A DNA stretch of 64,000 nucleotides from Actinacidiphila alni (GTDB taxonomy: Bacteria; Actinomycetota; Actinomycetes; Streptomycetales; Streptomycetaceae), in contig NZ_FONG01000004.1 of assembly GCF_900112845.1 (NCBI RefSeq), positions 1 to 64,000 on the forward strand. Reading direction: 5' to 3'. Position 1 is the stretch's first letter. Each line of letters opens with the position of its first letter. Shown here piece by piece: positions 55,695-63,890 of the stretch. The position numbers and the translations under genes were made by a program. Below the pieces are notes generated by a model. That model was not told the DNA's origin. It made no database searches and saw only the letters and a program-made list of their open reading frames with translations.

Positions 55695-56333
55695 TCACGC
55701 CACCCCGCGCGGCCGGAACTGGACGCTGATCCGGCCGCCCACCGCGCCGCGCGTCTTCGGCACCGCGTGGTCCCAGGTGCGCTGGCAGGAGCCGCCCATC
55801 ACGATCAGGTCGCCGTGCCCCAGGAGTTGGCGGACGGTAGTGCCGGGCCCTCCGCCACCGCGCGGCCTGAGCAGAAGCGGGCGCGGCGCGCCGAGCGAGA
55901 CGATGGCGACCATCGTGTCGTGGGTGCCGCCGCGCCCGAACCGGTCGCCGTGCCAGGCCACGCTGTCGCGGCCGTCGCGGTAGAAGCACAGCCCGGCGCT
56001 GACGAAGGGCTCGCCGAGCTCTGCCGCGTAATGCGCGCTGAGCCGCGCCCTGGCCTCGGTGAGCACATCGGCGGGCAGCGGTTCGCCCTGGCGGTAGTGG
56101 GCGAGGAGCCGGGGCACCGCGACCACGTTGTCGTACATACGGCGGTGCTCCTCGCGCCAGGGGACGCGCGCGGCCAGCTCCTCGTACAGCTCGTCCGCGC
56201 CGGTCAGCCAGCCCGGGAGCGTGTCGATCCAGGCGCCGTCGCCCAGCCGGGTGCGGCGCATCCCGTCGAGGTCGCCGAGGCCGGGCGCGCCGCCGCCGAA
56301 GATGGACGGCTGCTGATGGGACGGATGGGACAT
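55695..56333 (-). CDS. AlkB-type Fe(II)/2-oxoglutarate dioxygenase
   Basis: A 212-residue dioxygenase that removes alkyl groups from DNA or RNA bases by oxidative demethylation. The iron ligands are His and Asp in AWHGDRFGRGG and His in TWDHAVPKT. The Arg residues binding 2-oxoglutarate are in GRISVQFRPRG. The ATG at 56333 begins MSHPSHQQPSIFGG. It is divergent from an ATP-dependent DNA ligase gene across 101 bases, consistent with a small DNA-repair neighbourhood. Confidence 0.92.
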   Translation of the reverse strand: MSHPSHQQPSIFGGGAPGLGDLDGMRRTRLGDGAWIDTLPGWLTGADELYEELAARVPWREEHRRMYDNVVAVPRLLAHYRQGEPLPADVLTEARARLSAHYAAELGEPFVSAGLCFYRDGRDSVAWHGDRFGRGGTHDTMVAIVSLGAPRPLLLRPRGGGGPGTTVRQLLGHGDLIVMGGSCQRTWDHAVPKTRGAVGGRISVQFRPRGVA

Positions 56334-56434
56334 ACGTCGAGCGTACCGCGGTTGTCGTACGTGTGTTCTATTGCGTCGGGGGCGAGATCGCACACCCCGC
56401 GCGTTCGGGCGCGGTTCGCCGCAGGATGGGGAGC

Positions 56435-57976
56435 ATGCTGTTCGCCGAGGTCGCCCGTGTCTCGTACGAGGTCGCGCACACATCCGCGCGGACCCGCAAG
56501 ACGGCGCTGCTCGCGGAGTTCTTCCGCGCCATGGAGCCGGACGACGTGCCGGTTGCCATCGCCTACCTGGCCGGCCGGCTGCCGCAGGGGCGGCTCGGTG
56601 TCGGCTGGGCGGCGCTCAAGGACCGCGCGGCGCCCGCCGCGCAGGCGTCGCTGACGGTACGGGCGGTGGACGAGGCGCTGACCGCCGTGGGCGCGGTCGC
56701 GGGCGCCGGTTCCCAGAACCGCCGGCGCGAGCTGCTCCAGGCGCTGCTCGGCGCGGCCACCGAGCGCGAGCAGGAGTTCCTGGTCGGGCTGCTCACCGGC
56801 GAGGTGCGGCAGGGCGCACTCGACGCCGCGGCGGCCGAGGGGCTGGCCGCCGCCACCCAGGCGCCGCCCGCGGACGTACGGCGCGCGGTGATGCTCGCGG
56901 GCGCCCTCGAACCGGTGGCGCGGGCGCTACTGGCGCGCGGCCCCGACGCGCTGCCGGAGTTCACGCTCGGCGTCGGGCGCCCGCTGCTGCCGATGCTCGC
57001 CTCGTCCGCCAAGTCCGTCGCGGAGGCGATCGCCAAGGCGGGCCCGTGCGCGATCGAGGAGAAGATCGACGGCATCCGCGTCCAGGTGCACCGCGACGGC
57101 GGATCGGTACGGATCCACACCCGCACCCTGGACGACATCACCGACCGGCTGCCCGAGGTCGTACACGCCGCGCTCGCGCTGGACGCCGACCGTTTCATCC
57201 TGGACGGCGAGGTGCTGGCGCTCGGCGCGGACGGGCGGCCCCGCCCGTTCCAGGAGACCGCGGGCCGGGTGGGCTCCCGCGTCGACGTGTCGGCCGCCGC
57301 CGAGGCGCTGCCCGTCTCCGTGGTCTTCTTCGACGTGCTCGCCGTCGGCGACCGCGACCTGCTCGACCTCGCCTACGAGGAACGGCACACCGTGCTGGCC
57401 GGGCTGCTCCCCGAGGAGCTGCGCGTACGGCGCGCTGTCGTCACCGACCCGGCCGACGAGGCACAGCTGCGGGCCGCCGAGGACTTCTGGCGGGCCACGC
57501 TCGCGCGCGGGCACGAGGGTGTGGTGGTGAAGTCGGCCGACAGCGCGTACGCGGCCGGGCGGCGCGGCGCGTCCTGGATCAAGGTCAAGCCCGTGCACAC
57601 CCTCGATCTGGTGGTGCTGGCCGCCGAGTGGGGGCACGGCCGGCGCACCGGCAAGCTCTCCAACCTCCATCTGGGCGCGCGCGACGGCGACGGCTTCGCC
57701 ATGCTCGGCAAGACCTTCAAGGGCCTGACGGACGCGCTGCTCGACTGGCAGACCGAGCGGCTGCTCGCGCTGGCCACCGGCCCCACCGACGGGTACGTGG
57801 TCGCCGTGCGGCCCGAACTCGTCGTGGAGATCGCCTACGACGGCCTCCAGACCTCCACCCGCTACCCGGCGGGCGTCACCCTGCGCTTCGCCCGCGTCGT
57901 CCGCTACCGCGAGGACAAGACGGCGGCCGAGGCCGACACGCTGGAGACCGTACGGGCGGCGCACGGCGCCGGCTGA
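56435..57976 (+). CDS. ATP-dependent DNA ligase (LigB-like)
   Basis: A 513-residue ligase. The N-terminal DNA-binding domain covers about residues 1-190. The adenylation domain has the active Lys in EEKIDGIRVQVH (motif I), FILDGEVLAL (motif III), GHEGVVVKS (motif IV) and WIKVKP (motif V). The OB domain forms the C-terminus. This is the accessory LigB type, distinct from essential NAD-dependent LigA. The ATG at 56435 follows GGGGAG. An upstream in-frame ATG at 56363 lacks family sequence. Confidence 0.93.
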   Translation: MLFAEVARVSYEVAHTSARTRKTALLAEFFRAMEPDDVPVAIAYLAGRLPQGRLGVGWAALKDRAAPAAQASLTVRAVDEALTAVGAVAGAGSQNRRRELLQALLGAATEREQEFLVGLLTGEVRQGALDAAAAEGLAAATQAPPADVRRAVMLAGALEPVARALLARGPDALPEFTLGVGRPLLPMLASSAKSVAEAIAKAGPCAIEEKIDGIRVQVHRDGGSVRIHTRTLDDITDRLPEVVHAALALDADRFILDGEVLALGADGRPRPFQETAGRVGSRVDVSAAAEALPVSVVFFDVLAVGDRDLLDLAYEERHTVLAGLLPEELRVRRAVVTDPADEAQLRAAEDFWRATLARGHEGVVVKSADSAYAAGRRGASWIKVKPVHTLDLVVLAAEWGHGRRTGKLSNLHLGARDGDGFAMLGKTFKGLTDALLDWQTERLLALATGPTDGYVVAVRPELVVEIAYDGLQTSTRYPAGVTLRFARVVRYREDKTAAEADTLETVRAAHGAG

Positions 57977-57989
57977 CCGTCGGCCTTCG

Positions 57990-58367
57990 TCAGACCTGGC
58001 CCTGGTTCTCCAGCCGGAAGCGGGTCTCCTGCTCCTGGTCGCCCGCCGCGGAGCCGGTCACCCGTACGGTGAACGCCTCCGCCAGGCTCTCCCGCAGCCG
58101 GTCCACCGCGCGGTAGCCGCCCTGGGCGGTCAGCGTCACCGGCTCCCCCAGCCGGGTCGGCCCCGGCACCCCGAGGGTGCGGGACACGTCGAAGGTCGCG
58201 CTCCAGATCATCGGCCGCCCGTCCGGTGAATCCTGCGGGGTGTCGTCGGGTTCGCGGTCCGAGGCGAAGCTGGTGCTCAGCACGTCGAGGACGATCCTCG
58301 CGTCCTCCTTCGCGCTGCCGTCGAACGTGACCGCGACCTTGGCCGAGTCGTCTTGCGCCGTGCTCAC
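57990..58367 (-). CDS. Hypothetical protein
   Basis: A 125-residue acidic soluble protein starting MSTAQDDSAKVAVTFDGSAK. No family is recognised with confidence. It has no membrane segment or signal peptide. It alternates polar and beta-type stretches (GEPVTLTAQGGYRAVDRLRE). The GTG at 58367 follows AGGAAT. It is convergent with the ligase gene (13-base gap) and divergent from ychJ. Confidence 0.7.
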   Translation of the reverse strand: MSTAQDDSAKVAVTFDGSAKEDARIVLDVLSTSFASDREPDDTPQDSPDGRPMIWSATFDVSRTLGVPGPTRLGEPVTLTAQGGYRAVDRLRESLAEAFTVRVTGSAAGDQEQETRFRLENQGQV

Positions 58368-58490
58368 GGGGGTATTCCTTTCGGAGGGGGTGGCGCGCGC
58401 TGCCGGGCGCCACGCCGATCCCTTTTCCGCTGCGCGGCGGGCAAAACCCTCGATTCACGCGACTCCCGCGAATGGCGCCACAATCGTGGC

Positions 58491-58868
58491 ATGGCGAAAG
58501 GGTGCCCTTGCGGGCGGGACGCGACGTACGACGAGTGCTGTGGTGCGGTGCACCGGGGGGTGAAGGCGGCGGCGACCGCGGAGGCGCTCATGCGGTCGCG
58601 CTACAGCGCCTTCGCGGTGGGCGACACCGCTTATCTCCTTCGGAGCTGGCACTCGCGGACGCGGCCGGCCGAGGTGTCGCTCGACCGCGGGGTGCGCTGG
58701 ACCCGACTCGATGTCCTCTCCACCACCGGTGGCAACGCTTTTCACTCCGAGGGGACCGTCGAATTCCGGGCTTTTTTCCGTGCCGGAGGGCACGTCGGTG
58801 AACAGTACGAGCTGAGCCGTTTCTGCCGTGAGGACGGCGCCTGGGTCTACCTCGACGGCACCGTCTAG
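58491..58868 (+). CDS. YchJ-family (UPF0225) SEC-C motif protein
   Basis: A 125-residue protein with an N-terminal zinc-binding Cys cluster (CPCGRDATYDECCG) of the SEC-C type and an NTF2-like core (EALMRSRYSAFAVGDTAYLL, then FRAFFRAGGHVGEQYELSRF). The family is widespread and of unknown function. The ATG at 58491 begins MAKGCPCG. Ribosome binding is not obvious. It is followed by the inverted-repeat element. Confidence 0.88.
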   Translation: MAKGCPCGRDATYDECCGAVHRGVKAAATAEALMRSRYSAFAVGDTAYLLRSWHSRTRPAEVSLDRGVRWTRLDVLSTTGGNAFHSEGTVEFRAFFRAGGHVGEQYELSRFCREDGAWVYLDGTV

Positions 58869-58908
58869 TCCCCGGGGCGCCCCCGGCCCCCCACGGAGGA
58901 GGGTGCCC

Positions 58909-59127
58909 CTCCTGCGGAGTGCGGTGCCTGATGTCTTTTAGGGGCGCGGGGAACTGCGCGCTGGGGGCACCCCCGGCCGAAGGTTGGGGGACCGCGCGGG
59001 GCTGCGGGTGAAAGACCGCCCCCAGTGGGGCAGACGCTGTTGTTTTTGCGACCACCGGGCCGGTGGGGGCTGGTCGCGCAGTTCCCCGCGCCTCTTAAAA
59101 GACCTGACTCACCGCACTCCGCAGGAG
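58909..59127. repeat. 219-bp imperfect inverted-repeat element
   Basis: The left arm (58909-58960) and right arm (59075-59127) are nearly complementary over about 52 bases. Each includes GGGGCGCGGGGAACTGCGCG or its complement, a TCTTTTA/TAAAAGA box and an outer CTCCTGCGGAGTGCGGTG. The 114-base centre contains GGTTGGGG and ACCGGGCCGGTGG motifs. It lies in the gene-free stretch 58869-59262, between ychJ and the MFS exporter, which holds nothing else identified. I recall the GGGGAACTGCGCG motif as recurrent in Streptomyces intergenic DNA. It could act as a strong bidirectional terminator or be a REP-like element. Confidence 0.75.
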
Positions 59128-59262
59128 ACCTCAGGCACCCAAGGGGCAGGGGATCACACACCGCCCCCCCCCGCAGGGGAAGCGCACCGGGGCCGCGCCC
59201 CCGAAGACCTCGCTCGCCGTCAGGCGGAAAGGGCCCCGCAGGGGGCGCCGGCGCGCGGAGGG

Positions 59263-60669
59263 CTAGGCGATGGGGTGGCGGGAGTCGTAGCGGGGGAAGC
59301 TGCGTTGGAAGAGGCCGATCAGAGTGATGGCGGCGATACAGGCGAGCCCGCCACCGATCACCGCGGCCCTCGGAGAGAAGAGATCCGAGGCCGAGCCGGC
59401 GAGAAAGTCGCCGAGGCGGGGCCCGCCGACCACGACGACGAGAAAGACGCCTTGCAGGCGTCCCCGCATGTCGTCCGGCGCCGCCGACTGAAGCATGGTG
59501 TTGCGGAACACCATGGAAACGGTGTCGGCGCACCCCGCGAAAGCGAGGAAGAGCAGGCCGAGCCAGAGGTTGCGGGTGAGGCCGAAGACGGCGACGGCGG
59601 CGCCCCAGGAGCCGACGGCGAGCAGAACGGCGAACCCCTGCCGGTGGACGCGGCCGAGCCAGCCGGAGAAGACGCTGCCGAGCAGGGCGCCGACGGCGGG
59701 CGCGGCGGCGAGCAGCCCGACAGTGCGGGTGTCTCCGCCGTACCAGAGCCCGGCGACCGCCGGGAAGAGCACGCGCGGCTGCGCGAGCACCATGGCGGCG
59801 AGGTCGGAGACGAAGGTGGTGCGCAGATTGGGCCGGGAGGCCAGATAGCGCAGCCCCTCCATGACGGAGGGCCGGCGGCGCACCGCCCCGTCGCCCTCGC
59901 CGGGCAGCATCGCCGGCAGCCGCCACATCGCGTAGAGGGAGGCGGTGAAGGCGGCGACGTCCACGAGATACGCGGCCTGGTAGCCCCACGCGCCGACCAG
60001 CACGGCGCCGAGCATGGGCCCGGCCATCTGGCCGACGCCGCCGGCCAGCGAGGCGAGCGCGTTGGCGGCCGGCAGCCGCTCGGGCGGCAGCAGCCGCGGG
60101 ATCATCGAGGAGCGGGCGGGCGAGTTCATCGCGAAGCAGACCGCCTGGAGCGCGACGACGGCGTAGAGCAGTCCGACGTACTTCAGGTGCCCGATGGCCG
60201 CCGCGGCGAGGACGGCGGAGCAGACGGTGGCGCCGGTGGCGGTGACCAGGCCGAGCCTGCGCCGATCGACCGCGTCGGCGACGGCACCGCCGTACAGGCC
60301 GAAGACGATCAGCGGGACGAGCGAGCAGAGGCCGACCAGGCCGACGTAGAAGCTGGAGCCGGTGATCGCGTAGACCTGGAGCGAGACGGCCATGGCGGTC
60401 ATCTGCTGGCCGATGTACGAGATCGTGTTGCCGAACCAGAGCCGGCGGAAGTCGGGGTGCTCGCGCAGCGGGCTGATGTCGGCGAGCAGCCGGCGGCGGG
60501 GCTTGGCGAGCGGCGTCGCCGACCGGTCGCGCGCGGCGGCGGCCGCCGCCGACTTCCCGGACTTTTCGGTCCCTTCGGGCTTTTCGGGCTTTTCGGGCGC
60601 GAGTGCCCCGGATGGCGCAGCCCCCCGGTCCCGTTCGTCTTCGCTGTTGAGCACGAGGAACGGTAACAA
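59263..60669 (-). CDS. MFS exporter
   Basis: A 468-residue permease of the MFS_3/enterobactin-exporter-like group. After a 65-residue charged leader with PEKPEKPEGTEKSGK, twelve hydrophobic segments begin at HPDFRRLWFGNTISYIGQQM. Other landmarks are GGAVADAVDRRRLGLV, NSPARSSMIPRLLP and LQSAAPDDMRGRLQGVF. The start is uncertain. The TTG at 60669 is followed directly by a TTA codon and has no good ribosome binding site. A GTG at 60654 is possible. The substrate is unknown. Confidence 0.85.
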   Translation of the reverse strand: MLPFLVLNSEDERDRGAAPSGALAPEKPEKPEGTEKSGKSAAAAAARDRSATPLAKPRRRLLADISPLREHPDFRRLWFGNTISYIGQQMTAMAVSLQVYAITGSSFYVGLVGLCSLVPLIVFGLYGGAVADAVDRRRLGLVTATGATVCSAVLAAAAIGHLKYVGLLYAVVALQAVCFAMNSPARSSMIPRLLPPERLPAANALASLAGGVGQMAGPMLGAVLVGAWGYQAAYLVDVAAFTASLYAMWRLPAMLPGEGDGAVRRRPSVMEGLRYLASRPNLRTTFVSDLAAMVLAQPRVLFPAVAGLWYGGDTRTVGLLAAAPAVGALLGSVFSGWLGRVHRQGFAVLLAVGSWGAAVAVFGLTRNLWLGLLFLAFAGCADTVSMVFRNTMLQSAAPDDMRGRLQGVFLVVVVGGPRLGDFLAGSASDLFSPRAAVIGGGLACIAAITLIGLFQRSFPRYDSRHPIA

Positions 60670-61006
60670 CCGTGCCGCCGGATACCGCGGCCAGGCCGGA
60701 TTTCATACCGATGCCGAAGAATCGACACAGGGCGTAGCGTCCCGGAAACCGGCTGGTGACGGTTGGGTGGCAGGCTTACGCTGTGCGGGACGAACCGGTT
60801 CCCGGGGAAGTACCGAACCCCAGGAACCCGTCCCGGAACGAGTCGCCCACCTCGGCCGCGCTCCGGTCCTCCCCCTAGCCCCCGGGCGCCGGGGGCCCGA
60901 GGCGCCACCGCGTCCGCACCGCCCGAAGGACATCCCACCGGGCGCCAGGCGCAGTCGGACGGCCGCGTCGGGTGTCGCCGGTCCACGCGACGCAAAGGAG
61001 TGCGCG
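60670..61006. other. Intergenic region upstream of small ORF
   Basis: 337 bases between the divergent MFS and small-protein genes. It holds a compact hairpin GCCCCCGG-GCG-CCGGGGGC at 60878-60896. I see no gene. Confidence 0.5.
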
Positions 61007-61180
61007 GTGTCACCTGAGAAGCTCAAGCTCAAGGAGTCGGCAGTCGAACGGGGCGGCGACGGCGCCTCACTGCTGGCCGAGGAACGCCCCCTGGACACCT
61101 GGTCGAGGTGCGCCCCGATCCGTCTCGCCGGTTACGAGGACGACCTGTCGGAGACCCACATCCTGCGCGGCATCGACTAG
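61007..61180 (+). CDS. Small protein of 57 residues
   Basis: Starts MSPEKLKLKESAVERGGDG and ends SETHILRGID. The middle is LDTWSRCAPIRLAGYEDD with a single Cys. It is charged and soluble, without a signal peptide or helix-forming membrane stretch. GTG 61007 has AAAGGAG eight bases upstream, and a perfect terminator follows 33 bases after the stop, so it appears to be a genuine monocistronic gene. No family is recognised. A peptide precursor or a small regulatory protein are both possible. Confidence 0.65.
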   Translation: MSPEKLKLKESAVERGGDGASLLAEERPLDTWSRCAPIRLAGYEDDLSETHILRGID

Positions 61181-61212
61181 TCCGCCCGCGGCCGTACCCG
61201 ACCGGCCCCGAA

Positions 61213-61248
61213 CCGACGTGCCGTCGCCGTCTCCTGACGGCACGTCGG
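61213..61248 (+). terminator. Perfect stem-loop after the small protein gene
   Basis: Arms CCGACGTGCCGTC (61213-61225) and GACGGCACGTCGG (61236-61248) with a 10-base loop. Confidence 0.85.
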
Positions 61249-61476
61249 CCCGGACGAGTCGAACGTCACGTTCCCCGGCGCCCATTGGGGCCATGACTGT
61301 CATGTACGGTAAAAGCATTAACACTTCGCACCCCTCGACCCCTACCGGGGCCATGCGCAATGAAGCGATACGACGTGGGTGCGGCCCGGTCGTGAGATTT
61401 CCGTCGCTTCCGACACATGAAGCAGCGAGAACCGGGCAGGCGCGTCCCGACTTCGCCGACATCGAGGAGTACGACG

Positions 61477-61701
61477 ATGCTGATGGCCCACCCGACTGTT
61501 CTGCGGAACCTGGTGGATCGCTACGAAACCCTGACCGCGGCGGCGGAGACGGCGGAGTCCGTCGACCCGCGTATCCGGCAGCAGCTCCAGGACACGGCGT
61601 ACACCCTGTGCGTCTCGACCGGCACCCGTGAGATCGCGGCGGCGCTGACCGCCGCCCGCGTGCACATGGAACGCGACACCCTCAAGGCGTCGGCCGCCTG
61701 A
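61477..61701 (+). CDS. DUF5133-family small protein
   Basis: A 74-residue protein beginning MLMAHPTVLRNLVDRYETL, the hallmark of the actinobacterial DUF5133 family, with YTLCVSTGTREIAAALTAAR as the second conserved block. The function is unknown. The ATG at 61477 follows GAGGAG. The open frame further upstream has no family sequence. A terminator follows. Confidence 0.85.
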   Translation: MLMAHPTVLRNLVDRYETLTAAAETAESVDPRIRQQLQDTAYTLCVSTGTREIAAALTAARVHMERDTLKASAA

Positions 61702-61736
61702 TCCGGTTGGCCACAGCACGGAACACGTCGGAAGAA

Positions 61737-61766
61737 CGGCGGCGGCACCTCACGGTGCCGCCGCCG
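61737..61766 (+). terminator. Stem-loop after DUF5133 gene
   Basis: Arms CGGCGGCGGCACC and GGTGCCGCCGCCG with a four-base loop. Confidence 0.8.
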
Positions 61767-62003
61767 TCGGCGTTTCCGACGACCGCGCGGCTCATGGGAA
61801 TTTCATAGGTATTGCGCATCCGATTGCCGCGATATCCGGCAAACCCCCTGGCCGGACGCCATATCCGCCCGTCAGGCGCGGGTACAGAGCACGGTCACTC
61901 GTTGGGGTGATTCATCGGCTGGCCATGACCTGATTGGCCCTGCACGCGTTGTCCCCGGTGCGGGCAGGACGCCCGCGAGGATTTCCGGAAGGCAGGAAAG
62001 CGT

Positions 62004-62732
62004 ATGAACAGGGTTGCCCAGAAGGGACTTGTCACCGCCATGGTCGCCGGCGGTCTGCTGGCGGCGGGTGCCGGGTACGCCCAGGCCGATTCGGCGGCCG
62101 AGGGCGACACCGCCGGTTCACCCGGTGTCCTGTCGGGCAATTCGGTGCAGGTGCCGATCGACATTCCGGTGAATGTCTGCGGCAATACGATCAATGTGAT
62201 CGGTCTGCTGAATCCCGCCCTGGGCAACTCCTGCAGCAACGCGTCGGCCCCCGCGGCCGGGCACTCCTCCCCCGGTGCCCGGCCGGGCCGGCACGCGGGC
62301 GCGCCGGCCGACGAGCGGGCGGCCGGCGCGACCACCAGGGCCGGCTCGGACTCCACCTCGGGCGGCGGCGCCCACGCGGCGGGCAGCAGCCGCAATTCGC
62401 CGGGGCTGCTGTCCGGCAACAGCATCCAACTGCCCATCGACGTGCCGGTCAACATCTCGGGCAACAGCGTGAACGTGGTCGGGATCGGCAACGCGGCGAG
62501 CGGCAACACCGCCACGAACGGCAGCACCCCACCGGCGCCGACGACCGATCCGACGCCCGCCCCGCCGGCCCACACCCCGGTCCCGGCCCCGCCGAACCCG
62601 GTCCGGGACACCTCCGCGCCGACGCTGGCGCACACCGGCGCCGACGGCCTGCCGTACGCGGCGGGCGGCAGCGCGGCCATGCTGCTGGGCGGCGCCCTGC
62701 TCTACCGCCGTTTCCGGCCCGGCCGCGGCTGA
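62004..62732 (+). CDS. Long chaplin with two chaplin domains and LAXTG sorting signal
   Basis: A 242-residue surface protein of the ChpA-C type, which forms the hydrophobic amyloid-like coat of aerial hyphae. The signal peptide covers about residues 1-28. The first chaplin domain reads VNVCGNTINVIGLLNPALGN and has both Cys. A Gly/Ser/Ala-rich linker follows. The second domain (VPVNISGNSVNVVGIGNAAS) lacks both Cys. A Pro/Thr-rich stalk leads to LAHTGAD, a hydrophobic helix and a basic tail, the class E sortase signal. The ATG at 62004 follows GGAAGG, about 14 bases upstream. The 3' end overlaps the convergent YihY/BrkB gene by 31 bases. Confidence 0.93.
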   Translation: MNRVAQKGLVTAMVAGGLLAAGAGYAQADSAAEGDTAGSPGVLSGNSVQVPIDIPVNVCGNTINVIGLLNPALGNSCSNASAPAAGHSSPGARPGRHAGAPADERAAGATTRAGSDSTSGGGAHAAGSSRNSPGLLSGNSIQLPIDVPVNISGNSVNVVGIGNAASGNTATNGSTPPAPTTDPTPAPPAHTPVPAPPNPVRDTSAPTLAHTGADGLPYAAGGSAAMLLGGALLYRRFRPGRG

Positions 62733-63706
62733 GCCCGCGACGGCCCGGGGACCAGTGCCTTCGCCGCCCCGGGCTCCGGCGCCGCCGGTGACGGCTCGTC
62801 GGTACGCTCCGCCGCCCGCCTGACGTCGATCGCCCGCTGCGCGTTGAAGTGGGCGCCGATGAGCAGGGCGAGGTTGGAGAACCACAGCCACACCAGGAAG
62901 ACGACGGTGCCGGCCAACGGCCCGTACAGCCGGTTGTACGTGCCGGCCCGCGCGGTCCAGGCGGCGAATCCCGCCGAGCTGAGCAGCCACAGTACGACGG
63001 CGACGGCGCCGCCCGGGGCCATCGCCCGCAAGCCCCGGGTGCCGCGGGGCCCGGAGCGGAAGAGCACCAGCACCAGGACGGCGACCAGTATCAGCATCAG
63101 CGGCCAGCGCAGCACCCGCCAGGCCGCGACCACGGGCGTGCTCATGTGCAGCAGCGTGCCGACCCGGTGGGCGATCTCCCCGCTGACGACCAGGCTGGTG
63201 GCGCTGGCCACCAGCAGTGCCAGCAGGGTGACCGAGGTGAACACGATGCGCGGCGCGGTGCGCCAGGCGGGGCGGTGGTCGGTCGCCCGGTGCATCGCGT
63301 GCAGGGCGCGCCGGAAGACGCTGGAGTAGCTGCACGCCGACCAGACGGCGCCCGCGCTCCCGATCACCACCAGGGAGAGGGTCGCCGACTTGTCGTCGGC
63401 CATGTCCTGGAGGGCGGAGGCGACGACCGGGCGGGACGCGGTCGGCATGAGCGCGGTGATCTCCGCGGCGAGGTCGCCGTCGGACGCGCCGCCGGTGAGG
63501 CCGAGCACCGACACGGTGACCAGCAGGGCGGGGAAGAGCGCGAGGACGGCGTAGTAGGTGAGCGCCGCCGCGCGCTCGGTGGCGTCCTCTTCCCAGGCGG
63601 CGCCGATGGCGCGGCCGAGCGCGCGCAGCGCCCGGAATGTGGCGAGCGTCTTGGCGAACCGTCGTGGCCGCGCCGGTCCGGCGCCGCGGACCGCGGTCTC
63701 ATCCAT
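62702..63706 (-). CDS. YihY/BrkB-family inner-membrane protein
   Basis: A 334-residue membrane protein with six hydrophobic segments. The family pattern ERAAALTYYAVLALFPALLV opens the core, and AGTYNRLYGPLAGTVVFLVW and WLWFSNLALLIGAHFNAQRA close it. Despite the old ribonuclease BN name it is a membrane protein of unsettled function. The ATG at 63706 was chosen because the upstream extension is not family-like. The stop lies inside the chaplin reading frame on the other strand. Confidence 0.88.
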   Translation of the reverse strand: MDETAVRGAGPARPRRFAKTLATFRALRALGRAIGAAWEEDATERAAALTYYAVLALFPALLVTVSVLGLTGGASDGDLAAEITALMPTASRPVVASALQDMADDKSATLSLVVIGSAGAVWSACSYSSVFRRALHAMHRATDHRPAWRTAPRIVFTSVTLLALLVASATSLVVSGEIAHRVGTLLHMSTPVVAAWRVLRWPLMLILVAVLVLVLFRSGPRGTRGLRAMAPGGAVAVVLWLLSSAGFAAWTARAGTYNRLYGPLAGTVVFLVWLWFSNLALLIGAHFNAQRAIDVRRAAERTDEPSPAAPEPGAAKALVPGPSRAQPRPGRKRR

Positions 63707-63890
63707 CGTCAATGCTGCCCCTCGAAGCGTCAGGCGGTAGGCGGCCGGTGGCCCGCAGTGACGTATGCCCGGGGCCGGTCCACCCATGTGCGCCGTGACG
63801 GGTACTTGCCCCGTACGGGGTGGCGGCACCTATCGTCGGCAGCGAACAGCGGCCGAACGCCGGGCAGCCGGCGAAGGGAAGGACCGGGAC

